Origin: Streptomyces hokutonensis
GTDB taxonomy: Bacteria > Actinomycetota > Actinomycetes > Streptomycetales > Streptomycetaceae
Assembly: GCF_000376565.1 (NCBI RefSeq)
Contig: NZ_BARG01000082.1
Coordinates: 1 to 34,781, forward strand
DNA length: 34,781 nt
Direction: 5' to 3'
Part shown: one piece after another, positions 1 through 6,640 of the stretch
How the letters are laid out: each line of letters opens with the position of its first letter
Position numbering within the stretch: the stretch's first letter is position 1
The notes under the pieces: model-generated
What the model was told of the DNA's origin: nothing
The model's input: the letters and a program-made list of their open reading frames with translations, nothing else
Databases searched by the model: none
Position numbers and translations under genes: made by a program

Positions 1-18
1 CCGACCTACCGTGACCCC

Positions 19-1278
19 ATGACCAGCCCCGCACCCGCCCTCCCCGTCCGCCCCATCACAGAGCCCGAGATCCCCGACTGGATCCGCGCCCTGAACACCG
101 GTTTCCTGCGCACCCCCACCGTCGACGAGACGGAACTCGCCGACCGCAGCAGCTACTTGGACCCGTCCCGCACCCTCGCCGCCTTCGACAACGGCCGCTG
201 CGTAGCGACCTTCCGCTCCTTCCCCCAGGAGGTCACGGCGGTGGGCGGCACGCCCGTCCCCGCCGACGCCATCACGAGCGTCACCGTCACGGCCACCCAC
301 CGCCGCCGCGGCCTGCTGACCCGGATGATGACCCAGGATCTCGCCGCGGCGAAGGAGCGCGGCGACGTCGTAGCGACCCTCATCGCCGCCGAGTACCGCA
401 TCTACGGCCGCTACGGCTTCGGCCCCGCCACCACCGCGACCCAGTGGGAGATCGACGCCCAGCGCGCCGGCCTGGACCCCCGCTGGTCGGCCCCGGAGAA
501 CGGCGGCCGTATCGACCTGGTGGACGGCGAGGACGTACGCAAGCTGGGTCCCGAACTGTACGAGCGGCTGCGCCGCAGCCAGCCCGGTGCGATCACCCGC
601 GACGACCGCTGGTGGCAGGTCCACACGGGGGTCCTCAGCCTGACGCGCGCGCCCTGGACCGAGCCCTTCTACGCCGTCTACCGCGCGCCCGGCGGTGAGG
701 TGGAGGGACTGGCCGCGTACGTCTGCGACGACACCTGGACCGACGCCAAGCAGCCGTTGGACACGGCCACCGTGAAGGGGTTCATCGCCACGACCCCGGC
801 CGCCGAACGCGCCCTCTGGCACTACCTCTGCTCGATCGACTGGGTGACGAAGGTGAAGTCGGGCTGGCGTTCCCCCGACGACCTGCTGCCCCACCTCCTG
901 CCGGACCCGCGCGCGGCCACCATCACGACACAGGCGGACTGGCTGTGGGTGCGGATCCTGGATGTCGTACGGGCCATGGAGGCGCGGTCGTACGAGGGGG
1001 AGGGCACGCTGGTCCTCGAGGTGACCGACGGGGCCGGACTGGCGGGCGGGCGCTACCGGCTGGACGCTTCGGCGCGGGGCGCGTCCTGCGCGCCGACCGC
1101 GGAGAGCGCCGAACTCACCCTAGACGTGCGGGAGTTGGGGACGCTGTGGCTGGGAGACGAGTCGGCCGTCCGGCTCGCGGCGCTGGGCCGGGTGCGGGAA
1201 GAACGAGCGGGCGCCGCCCGAGTGGCCGACGCCCTGCTGCGTACGTCCAGGCGGCCTTGGTGCCCGGACATCTTCTGA
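19..1278 (+). CDS. Eis-family GNAT N-acetyltransferase (419 aa)
   Basis: Predicted cytosolic acetyl-CoA-dependent N-acetyltransferase of the Eis (enhanced intracellular survival) family, which acetylates amines such as aminoglycosides or lysines; the substrate here is unknown. The N-terminal GNAT domain carries the acetyl-CoA loop RRRGLLTRMM (about residues 96-105) and the IYGRYGFG segment with the tyrosine used as general acid in Eis. A second GNAT-like half and a sterol-carrier-like C-terminus follow. The protein ends in ...CPDIF, matching the family's C-terminal Phe carboxylate that acts as catalytic base. Length is normal for the family. ATG 19 was chosen because TACCGT (7-12) sits exactly 6 nt before it, a leaderless-type promoter. 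The gene is complete although near the window edge. Confidence 0.9.
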   Translation: MTSPAPALPVRPITEPEIPDWIRALNTGFLRTPTVDETELADRSSYLDPSRTLAAFDNGRCVATFRSFPQEVTAVGGTPVPADAITSVTVTATHRRRGLLTRMMTQDLAAAKERGDVVATLIAAEYRIYGRYGFGPATTATQWEIDAQRAGLDPRWSAPENGGRIDLVDGEDVRKLGPELYERLRRSQPGAITRDDRWWQVHTGVLSLTRAPWTEPFYAVYRAPGGEVEGLAAYVCDDTWTDAKQPLDTATVKGFIATTPAAERALWHYLCSIDWVTKVKSGWRSPDDLLPHLLPDPRAATITTQADWLWVRILDVVRAMEARSYEGEGTLVLEVTDGAGLAGGRYRLDASARGASCAPTAESAELTLDVRELGTLWLGDESAVRLAALGRVREERAGAARVADALLRTSRRPWCPDIF

Positions 1279-1525
1279 ACGCTCCTCGCTGTGCGGCCGG
1301 TTGGCGGCGGGTGGGTGGACTCATCCGTAGCTGTTCAGTTGTGGTTGTCGTCGTGCGGTGGAGCTGACCGACCGGGCTCTCGGCTCCCCTCCAGGAGAGA
1401 GGTCCGGTCGGCCAAGTTACCTAAGTTGGTAACCAACTCTTCTCTAGTTATCTCCTCTTGGATGCGTCTCATAACCACCTTTCCATGAACTGCCCAAAGA
1501 TGGCGAGAAGTTGTAGGGTTTGGTC
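1279..1525. other. Intergenic region upstream of devE-like gene
   Basis: No gene is supported here. The first ~100 nt carry no recognisable signal. The segment from about 1412 to 1450 is comparatively AT-rich and holds several AAGTT/AGTT half-sites around a perfect palindrome (1424-1438). The last 40 nt hold the -10 element of the downstream regulator. Confidence 0.6.
1424..1438. promoter_or_regulatory. Predicted DevA/DevE operator upstream of devE-like gene
   Basis: AGTTGGTAACCAACT is a perfect inverted repeat (7-bp arms, 1-bp centre) of the GT-N-AC type bound by GntR regulators. It is flanked by further half-sites (AAGTTACC at 1414-1421 and a TAGTTATC-like stretch near 1445). The same core, AGTTGG-N3-CCAACT, lies at nearly the same distance upstream of devA (2708-2722). 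Published work shows DevA of S. coelicolor binds its own promoter; binding at this site is inference. Confidence 0.65.
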
Positions 1526-1526
1526 G
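1514..1526 (+). promoter_or_regulatory. Leaderless-type promoter of devE-like gene
   Basis: A TAGGGT -10 box (1514-1519) lies 6 nt before GTG 1526, and CTGCCC (1490-1495) is a weak -35 candidate with an 18-bp spacer. No Shine-Dalgarno sequence is present. The segment from TAGGGT to GTG aligns with the devA promoter (TACCGT, then the same spacer TTGGTC, then GTG). Confidence 0.6.
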
Positions 1527-2428
1527 TGGAGCCCGAACACGCCACCGTCAATGGACGGTCGAGGTCACCACGGCCACAGCGGTCACACCGCGAACTGGCC
1601 GACGAGCTGCGCACCAGGATCAAGTCCGGTGTCCTGCGGCCCGGCCAGCGCATGCCCACCCAGGCCAAGCTGGCGGACGAGTTCGGCGTCGAGCGCGGGG
1701 CCGTACGGCAGGCGCTGCGCATCCTGCAGTCCGAGCGACTGCTCACCAATGTGTCCAAGGGGAGCCCGGCGACCGTCGCCCCCGACCTCGGACTGGCCCT
1801 GACCGGCCCCGGAGCCCCGCCGCAGCCCACGATGGTGGGCCTCTCCTCGCGCATCAAGGATGCCTTCGCGCAGCCGCACGTGGAGATCGAGGCGCTGTGT
1901 CTGACGGCGATCTCGCTCACGCTGGCCATCGGCGAGCCGCTGCGTCAGATCCACGCCGGGGAGCTGAATCCGGCCAAGATCGATGTGCGGGTGCTGCTGC
2001 CGAGCAGTGACATCGAACTCGCGTTCCCGTCCCTGGTGGACTCCCCGGAGGACAGCCGGCCGCAGCGCCGCTGGCTGGCCCAACGCAACGCGCAGGGCCA
2101 GGTGTTGAGCCACAACCTGCTGGCCCTGCGCGCGACGCACGGCATAGATGTGAACATCACGTTCCGCGCGCTGCCGTTCACGCCTCCGGTGAAGCTGTAC
2201 CTGCTCAACGGCTCGGAGGCGTTATTCGCGTACTACACGGTGAGCCAGCGCGAGGAGGAGCTCGGTCAGGAGCAGGTGGAGATGTACGACGCGGAGGGCA
2301 CCCAGTCGATGCTCTTCGCGTTCGAGCAGGGCGCGGGGCTGCGGGACACGACGTTCGTGGAACAGTCCCAGCTGTGGTTCAACGCACTGTGGGAGACGAT
2401 CAGTTCGGAGCTGAGGCTGACGAGCTGA
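1526..2428 (+). CDS. devE: GntR-family regulator, DevE-like (300 aa)
   Basis: Transcriptional regulator with an N-terminal GntR winged helix (about residues 12-75; PTQAKLADEFGVERGAVRQAL is the recognition region) and a ~200-residue effector domain shared with the next regulator. The two are close paralogs with long identical stretches such as FRALPFTPPVKLYLLNG. In Streptomyces this paralog is called DevE and has a developmental role distinct from DevA (established for S. coelicolor). GTG 1526 is preferred over the in-frame TTG 1520 because TAGGGT lies exactly 6 nt upstream, as in both paralogs, so the mRNA is probably leaderless. It converges on a small membrane-protein gene 40 nt downstream. 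Expression is probably controlled by the palindrome at 1424-1438. Unlike the other two regulators it has no divergent small membrane gene. Confidence 0.85.
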   Translation: MEPEHATVNGRSRSPRPQRSHRELADELRTRIKSGVLRPGQRMPTQAKLADEFGVERGAVRQALRILQSERLLTNVSKGSPATVAPDLGLALTGPGAPPQPTMVGLSSRIKDAFAQPHVEIEALCLTAISLTLAIGEPLRQIHAGELNPAKIDVRVLLPSSDIELAFPSLVDSPEDSRPQRRWLAQRNAQGQVLSHNLLALRATHGIDVNITFRALPFTPPVKLYLLNGSEALFAYYTVSQREEELGQEQVEMYDAEGTQSMLFAFEQGAGLRDTTFVEQSQLWFNALWETISSELRLTS

Positions 2429-2468
2429 TCGCCTCCCGCGGTGGCTGATCCGGAGGGCGGTTTACGGA

Positions 2469-2657
2469 TCACAGGGCGGGTCCGGTGAACAGCAGGGCCA
2501 GGACGACGGCCCCGATGGAGCTGATGGCCGGGCTCTTGGCCTTGATGCCGATGGAGAGCAGGAGCAGGCCGATGATGCCGGTGGCGCCGAACTTCCACTG
2601 GACGATCTGTTCGAAGCCGACGACGAAGACGGCGGACAGGAGGGCGATGGCAGGCAC
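2469..2657 (-). CDS. Small two-helix membrane protein, dev locus (62 aa)
   Basis: Not a family I recognise. The sequence predicts two hydrophobic helices: PAIALLSAVFVVGFEQIV near the N-terminus, and a second long one from about GATGIIGLLLLSIGIKAK to the C-terminus, split by a conserved GIKAKSPAISSIGAV loop. It is a clear paralog of the 60-residue protein at 4434-4616 (shared Q..Q..(F/Y)GA.G......GVKA(K/R)S...S(I/V)GAV.L.LL). GTG 2657 is chosen because a good ribosome site (GAAGGGGGA) lies upstream; a longer in-frame ATG at 2720 would overlap the operator. The gene is convergent with the devE-like gene and divergent from devA, with the operator at 2708-2722 between them, so it is probably co-regulated with devA. 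A role as partner or output of DevA is only inference. Confidence 0.75.
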   Translation of the reverse strand: MPAIALLSAVFVVGFEQIVQWKFGATGIIGLLLLSIGIKAKSPAISSIGAVVLALLFTGPAL

Positions 2658-2679
2658 GGTGTTTCCCCCTTCGGGCTGC

Positions 2680-2694
2680 GGAAGCAAAACTTCC
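2680..2694. repeat. Small hairpin in leader of small membrane-protein gene
   Basis: Arms GGAAG and CTTCC with a 5-nt loop, 23-37 nt upstream of the minus-strand start at 2657. A similar hairpin lies upstream of the paralog at 4616. It could be an RNA structure or a protein site; function unknown. Confidence 0.4.
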
Positions 2695-2707
2695 ACCAAC
2701 TTGGATA

Positions 2708-2722
2708 AGTTGGCAGCCAACT
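2708..2722. promoter_or_regulatory. Predicted DevA operator between small membrane gene and devA
   Basis: AGTTGGCAGCCAACT is a perfect 7+1+7 inverted repeat, differing only in the centre from the devE copy. CCAACTTGG (2696-2704) and TTAAGTTGTT flank it, giving a cluster of AGTT/AACT half-sites. It lies about 105 bp upstream of the devA start and about 50 bp upstream of the minus-strand gene's start, so one bound dimer could affect both. DevA autorepression is established in S. coelicolor; the exact site is inferred here. Confidence 0.7.
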
Positions 2723-2807
2723 CTGCTTAAGTTGTTCCCGTTTGGTACCTACTCACACCTACTCGCAATCAAGTTCCAAACAACTCCCCTTAGATGGGGC
2801 AGAGTTA

Positions 2808-2820
2808 TACCGTTTGGTCG
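2808..2820 (+). promoter_or_regulatory. Leaderless-type promoter of devA
   Basis: TACCGT (2808-2813) is followed by 6 nt and GTG 2820. CTCCCC (2784-2789) is a weak -35 candidate at 18-bp spacing. An additional AAGTT-N6-AACT imperfect repeat (about 2771-2785) overlaps the -35 region and may be a second regulator site. Confidence 0.6.
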
Positions 2821-3692
2821 TGACCCAGGAGAACGTGGCAGTGAACGGCAGCAGAAGCTTCTCGCCCCAGGAGATCGCCGACGCCCTACGCGACCGTATC
2901 CGCGCCGGCGACCTCAAGGCGGGAGACCGCCTGCCCACCCAGACCGCCCTGGCCGAGGAGTTCGGCGTGGAGCGGGGAGCCGTACGACAAGCGCTGCGGG
3001 TTCTCCAGGAGGCCGGGTTGCTCACCAACGTCAGCAAGGGGAGTCCGCCCACGATCGCGGAACACGCGCCCGGGCCGGACCGGCCCCAGCCGACGATGGT
3101 GGGGTTGGCGCCGCGGCTGGCGGAGGCGTTCTCGGGGACGGACGTCCGCATCGACGTCGTGTGCCACACGGCCGAGACCCTGATGGTGGCCATCGGCGAA
3201 ACCCTCCGCCAGATCCACGAGGGCCGCCTCAGCCCCCAGTCGATCGAGGTCCGCATCCTGGTCCCGTCCAGGGAGATCGCCCTCGCCTTCCCGGTCCCGG
3301 TCGACGACACCGGCGAGGACGACTCGGTCCACAAGCGCTGGCTGGATCTGCGCAATGCCCAGGGGCAGGTGCTCCAGCACAACCTGCTGGCCCTGCGCGC
3401 CACCCACGGCATGGACGTCAAGGTCACCTTCCGGGCGCTGCCCTTCACCCCGCCCGTCAAGCTGTATCTGCTCAACGGCGAGGAGGCGCTGCTCGGTTAC
3501 TACATGCTCACGAGACGCGAGGAGGAGTACGGCAGCCAGACCCTCGACATGTACGACGCCGTCGGCAGCCAGTCCCTCCTCTTCTCCTTCCAGCGGCAGG
3601 CGGGTCAGCGCGACACCGCCTTCGTGGAGGAATCGCAGAAGTGGTTCGACGCCCTCTGGGAAACCATCACGACGGACCTGACACTCTCCTAG
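2820..3692 (+). CDS. devA: DevA, GntR-family developmental regulator (290 aa)
   Basis: GntR-type regulator required in S. coelicolor for aerial growth and normal spore septation; it represses its own operon (established knowledge). The winged helix covers about residues 13-75 (LPTQTALAEEFGVERGAVRQ). The rest is a DevA-family effector domain that shares many blocks with the two other GntR proteins in this window. Within it, PPVKLYLLNGEEALLGYY (about residues 211-228) has the spacing K-x4-N-x6-G, resembling a degenerate phospholipase-D HKD motif. GTG 2820 is preferred over the in-frame ATG at 2742 because it sits 6 nt after TACCGT and aligns with the paralogs' starts. Its stop overlaps the GTG of devB (TAGTG), so the two are translationally coupled. 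Confidence 0.9.
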   Translation: MTQENVAVNGSRSFSPQEIADALRDRIRAGDLKAGDRLPTQTALAEEFGVERGAVRQALRVLQEAGLLTNVSKGSPPTIAEHAPGPDRPQPTMVGLAPRLAEAFSGTDVRIDVVCHTAETLMVAIGETLRQIHEGRLSPQSIEVRILVPSREIALAFPVPVDDTGEDDSVHKRWLDLRNAQGQVLQHNLLALRATHGMDVKVTFRALPFTPPVKLYLLNGEEALLGYYMLTRREEEYGSQTLDMYDAVGSQSLLFSFQRQAGQRDTAFVEESQKWFDALWETITTDLTLS

Positions 3693-4426
3693 TGACTCCT
3701 GATACGGCGCAGACTGTTCCGGTGACAGAAGAGACAGGCAACGTACGCGAATTGATCACCGGCGCTCGCTTCGTCCTTTTCGACTTCGACGGCCCGGTCT
3801 GCCGGCTGTTCGCGGGGCTCTCGGCGGAGGGCGTCGCGAAGGACCTGGTGTCCTGGCTGGAGCGGCAGGGGCTGAAGGAGCTGCTGACGCAGAGCGAGCG
3901 GGTGCACCCCGATCCGCACGTCGTCCTGCACGCGGTCAACAAGCGGCATCCCCGCAGCGATCTGGTCGACGAACTGGAGGAGCTGCTCACCCAGCACGAG
4001 CTCAAGGCCGTCGACTCGGCGTACCCCACCCCGTGGGCGGACCCGCTGATACGCACCTGGAACGCCGTCGGCATCCATCTCGCCGTCGCCACCAACAACT
4101 CCCCGCGCACGGTCACGGAGTACCTCCACGGCCGGGGCCTCCTGGAGTGCTTCACCCCGCACGTCTACGGCCGCACCAACGACCTCGACCTCCTCAAGCC
4201 GAACCCCCACTGCCTCAACCGCGCCCTGCGCGCGATGGGCGCCCACCCCGCCGACGCCCTGATGATCGGCGACACCCCCTCGGACTTCGAAGCGGCCCGC
4301 CGGGCGGGCATCCCGTTCCTCGGCTACGCGCGTAACGAATTCAAGGAAACGTTGCTGCGCCGGGCGGGCGCGGACTCCGTGGTGCATTCGCTGCGGCCGC
4401 TGCTCGACCTGGTACGGCAGTTGTAG
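3692..4426 (+). CDS. devB: DevB, HAD-superfamily hydrolase (244 aa)
   Basis: Predicted Mg-dependent phosphatase of the HAD superfamily, in one operon with devA; in S. coelicolor devB is also needed for aerial mycelium on some media. Motifs: I FDFDGPV (nucleophile and acid Asp), II VATNN, III LLKPNP (Lys), IV MIGDTPSDFEAARRAG. The cap domain lies between motifs I and II. The substrate is unknown. The GTG start at 3692 shares one base with the devA stop (TAGTG), typical of coupled translation. The frame stays open far upstream through devA, but that part has no homology-like features and is rejected. The stop codon lies 7 nt from that of the convergent small membrane gene. Confidence 0.9.
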   Translation: MTPDTAQTVPVTEETGNVRELITGARFVLFDFDGPVCRLFAGLSAEGVAKDLVSWLERQGLKELLTQSERVHPDPHVVLHAVNKRHPRSDLVDELEELLTQHELKAVDSAYPTPWADPLIRTWNAVGIHLAVATNNSPRTVTEYLHGRGLLECFTPHVYGRTNDLDLLKPNPHCLNRALRAMGAHPADALMIGDTPSDFEAARRAGIPFLGYARNEFKETLLRRAGADSVVHSLRPLLDLVRQL

Positions 4427-4433
4427 CGTCCGG

Positions 4434-4616
4434 TCAGGCCTGGGTCATCAGCAGGACGAGGATCACGGCGCCGACGGAGGCACAGGACGCACTGCGTGCC
4501 TTCACGCCGACCCCGATGAGGATGAGGGCAAGGGCGCCCGGTGCTCCGTAGCGGGTCTGGATCAGCTGGCCGACAGCCATGGCGGAGACGCGGTACAGCA
4601 GTTCAGTGGCGATCAT
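4434..4616 (-). CDS. Small two-helix membrane protein, second dev copy (60 aa)
   Basis: Paralog of the 62-residue protein at 2469-2657. An amphipathic N-terminus (MIATELLYRVSAMAVGQLIQ) is followed by two hydrophobic stretches around GALALILIGVGVKARS and SVGAVILVLLMTQ. A strong ribosome site (GGGGGAG) precedes ATG 4616. It is convergent with devB and divergent from the third GntR gene, across a region containing an 18-bp palindrome. This reproduces the position of its paralog relative to devA. I do not recognise the family; a membrane-associated partner of the regulator or the HAD phosphatase is one possibility, without direct evidence. Confidence 0.75.
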   Translation of the reverse strand: MIATELLYRVSAMAVGQLIQTRYGAPGALALILIGVGVKARSASCASVGAVILVLLMTQA

Positions 4617-4633
4617 GACTCCCCCAAGCCACC

Positions 4634-4647
4634 GCTTCCAGTGAAGC
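4634..4647. repeat. Hairpin and repeated CTTCCAGT in leader of small membrane gene
   Basis: GCTTC/GAAGC arms with a 4-nt loop lie 18-31 nt upstream of the minus-strand start at 4616. CTTCCAGT (4635-4642) recurs at 4654-4661, entering the 18-bp palindrome, with a 19-bp period. The position matches the hairpin in front of the paralogous gene. Confidence 0.4.
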
Positions 4648-4656
4648 GATCAACTT

Positions 4657-4674
4657 CCAGTCCAATTGGACTGG
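4657..4674. promoter_or_regulatory. 18-bp palindromic operator for the third GntR regulator
   Basis: CCAGTCCAATTGGACTGG is a perfect 18-bp palindrome with the GT...AC layout of GntR sites. It is flanked by CAAC (4651-4654) and TTG, which extend the dyad imperfectly. It lies between the divergent starts at 4616 and 4788. Its sequence differs from the AGTTGG-N3-CCAACT core at devE and devA, suggesting a distinct specificity. Confidence 0.65.
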
Positions 4675-4775
4675 TTGACGTGATGTGGTTGTTCCCTGGA
4701 CTGCTGATCCCTTAACCGGCCGTCGAGTTGGTGGGTGATTTGACTGAAAGTGGTTTGCCCGGCCGGACGGAGCGG

Positions 4776-4788
4776 TACGGTCGCCGTG
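4776..4788 (+). promoter_or_regulatory. Leaderless-type promoter of third GntR gene
   Basis: TACGGT (4776-4781) is followed by 6 nt and GTG 4788; no Shine-Dalgarno is visible. TTGCCC (4755-4760) is a possible -35 box, though its 15-bp spacer is short. Confidence 0.55.
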
Positions 4789-5666
4789 TGAGTGAGGGTG
4801 GTGGCGAGGACGGCGGCGGCAGGGAGTTCGAGCGCGTCGCCCGTGAGCTGCGGGCGCAGATCAACGACGGCAGTACTTATCCCGTGGGCTCGTTCCTCCC
4901 CTCGCAGCGGCAGCTTGCCGAGGACTTCAAGGTCTCCCGCGACACCGTGCAGCGGGTCCTCGGCGACCTGCGAAGCGAGGGCTGGATCGAGACCCGCCAG
5001 GGCAGCGGCACCAGGGTCGTCAAGGGGCAGCGGATACAGTCACCGACGAGCAAGGGCATGGTCACGCTGCGCCCGCTCCTCGACCACGCCTTCGGGGAAC
5101 CCGAAGTGACCCTGGACGTCTTCACGTTGACGTCCGAGTCGCTCAGCGCGCACATCCTCATCCAGGCGGAACGGATCAGGGCCGGGGAGATCGCCCCGGA
5201 GCGGATCGCCCTGCGGATGGTGCTGCCCGACCCCTCGCTCGACCTCCCGTACTGGCGAACGGCGGACGGCCTGCACAACGACCGGCTGAAGGCCCGGTTC
5301 ATGGGCATCACGAACCGCAGCACCGCGGCGGTGCGCGATGTGCTGGACGGTCTGCGGACGGAGGGACGCGTGCCCTCCGTGGAGTTCAAGATGCGGCACG
5401 GAAAGCTGCTGCCGTACACCAAGCTCTATCTCCTCAACGCGACAGAGGCGGTGTTCGGCAACTACCGGGCCTACGAACGGACCATCACGCTGGACGACGG
5501 CCAGGTCATCAACGGCGTCACCGATGTCGAGGGCCTGGGTGCCGGACTCACCCACCATGTGATGGACGCCAATGCCAATGCGCAGGGAACGGTGTTCGTG
5601 CGGGAGATGCGGGAATGGTTCGACTCCGTCTGGACGGGGCCGCTCACCTTCGAGCCGGGAGCCTGA
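4788..5666 (+). CDS. GntR-family regulator, DevA paralog (292 aa)
   Basis: Third member of the DevA-like family in this window, and the most divergent. The winged helix covers about residues 14-80 (LPSQRQLAEDFKVSRDTVQRVLGDL). The effector domain keeps the family's blocks: LDVFTLTSESLS...IRAGEIAPERIALRMVLP, then TKLYLLNATEAVFGNY, then FVREMREWFDSVW. GTG 4788 was chosen from the TACGGT + 6 nt arrangement, giving a length matching DevA and DevE; an in-frame ATG at 4728 would add 20 residues and cover the promoter. It lies divergent from the second small membrane gene and is probably autoregulated through the palindrome at 4657-4674. Its last 23 nt overlap the 3' end of the opposite-strand HAD gene. 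Confidence 0.85.
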   Translation: MSEGGGEDGGGREFERVARELRAQINDGSTYPVGSFLPSQRQLAEDFKVSRDTVQRVLGDLRSEGWIETRQGSGTRVVKGQRIQSPTSKGMVTLRPLLDHAFGEPEVTLDVFTLTSESLSAHILIQAERIRAGEIAPERIALRMVLPDPSLDLPYWRTADGLHNDRLKARFMGITNRSTAAVRDVLDGLRTEGRVPSVEFKMRHGKLLPYTKLYLLNATEAVFGNYRAYERTITLDDGQVINGVTDVEGLGAGLTHHVMDANANAQGTVFVREMREWFDSVWTGPLTFEPGA

Positions 5667-6390
5667 GTCTCGCGGCCGCCGCGATGAGCGGACGATGCGT
5701 GGAGACCACGGCGTCCGCCCCGGCCCGCCGCAGCTCCCCGGCCCGCCGCTCGTCCCCGGTGTATCCGACGAAGCCGGTGCCGGCCGCCCGGGCCGCCTCC
5801 AGATCGGTGAGCTGATCCCCGATCACCACACAGGAGGAAGCGGGAAGGCCGAGGTGCGCGAGCGCCCGGTGCACGCAGTGCGGATGGGGCTTCATATGCC
5901 GTGCGTCGTACGGGTCTCTGCCGAAGACACCCTCGAACCTCCCCCGGAAACCCGGCTGTTCGAGATAGGAACGGATCGGATCCTCGGCGTTGTTGCTCAC
6001 GACCGCCAGCCGCAGCGGGAGTTCGCGCAGTAGGCCGACGAGAGTGACGAGATGCGGAGCGGGCGTGGCGGTCCGGACCGCCTCGGTCTCCTGCTCGGTG
6101 ACAATCTTCTCGGCGAGTTCCAGCGGCTGCGGCGAGAGCCTCTCCGCGGCCCGCCGCTCGTACATGTCCCTGAGCCGGCGGAGGATGCCGTGCGAGTCGT
6201 AGCAGGACTCGATGTCCGGGTCGAGCCGGTCCCAGTACTGCCGTGCCACCTCCTTGACCCGCTCCGCCACGTCCCGCGTGGACACACCGCCGAACAGATC
6301 GCAGACGGGTCCGTCGAAGTCGAACAGCACGGCACGGCTGCCGGCGAGCAGGCGCGGCAAGGCGTCCCGGCCGTCGGTCGCGTCGGGCAT
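5644..6390 (-). CDS. HAD-superfamily hydrolase, DevB-like (248 aa)
   Basis: Predicted HAD phosphatase resembling DevB: motif I VLFDFDGPVCDLF is nearly the same as DevB's, followed by motif II AVVSNN, motif III HMKPHP and motif IV VIGDQLTDLEAARAAG. A helical cap lies between motifs I and II. ATG 6390 follows AGGAG at good distance. It sits beside a DevA paralog but inverted, unlike devA-devB, and its 3' end overlaps that regulator's 3' end by 23 nt, so antisense interference between the two messages is possible. It probably arose with the GntR copy as a duplicated devAB-like pair and was later inverted (inference). Substrate unknown. Confidence 0.87.
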   Translation of the reverse strand: MPDATDGRDALPRLLAGSRAVLFDFDGPVCDLFGGVSTRDVAERVKEVARQYWDRLDPDIESCYDSHGILRRLRDMYERRAAERLSPQPLELAEKIVTEQETEAVRTATPAPHLVTLVGLLRELPLRLAVVSNNAEDPIRSYLEQPGFRGRFEGVFGRDPYDARHMKPHPHCVHRALAHLGLPASSCVVIGDQLTDLEAARAAGTGFVGYTGDERRAGELRRAGADAVVSTHRPLIAAAARLRLPARR

Positions 6391-6470
6391 GGGGCTCCTA
6401 GTCGTCGCGACAGTCCGTCCCGCAGGGGCTTGTGCTCTCCAACGACCGGAGTCCGGCCCGGGGTGCGCGC

Positions 6471-6490
6471 CCGTCCGGGTCCGTCCGGGT
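6471..6490. repeat. 10-bp tandem repeat in intergenic region
   Basis: CCGTCCGGGT occurs twice in direct succession, with a degenerate third copy after it. It lies in the 250-bp divergent gap between the HAD gene and the kinase gene; no clear promoter could be assigned there. Confidence 0.5.
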
Positions 6491-6640
6491 CCGTTCGGCC
6501 GGTCCGGATGCCGGTCGGACGTGCGTCTCGTCGCTCGCGGCGGTTCAATGGGCGGGTTCTCCGGCGTTGCTTGACGCCTCTGGAGTAACGTGCCTCATCC
6601 CTTACTCATCGGCTCAACCGGAACGGGCTGAACCCAGCGA

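Noticed and set aside
2732..3691. Long plus-strand frame continuous with devB upstream of 3692
   Set aside because: It is the +2 frame of devA; its translation is Arg/Pro/Gly-rich low complexity without domain features. The GTG at 3692 gives a HAD protein of normal length.
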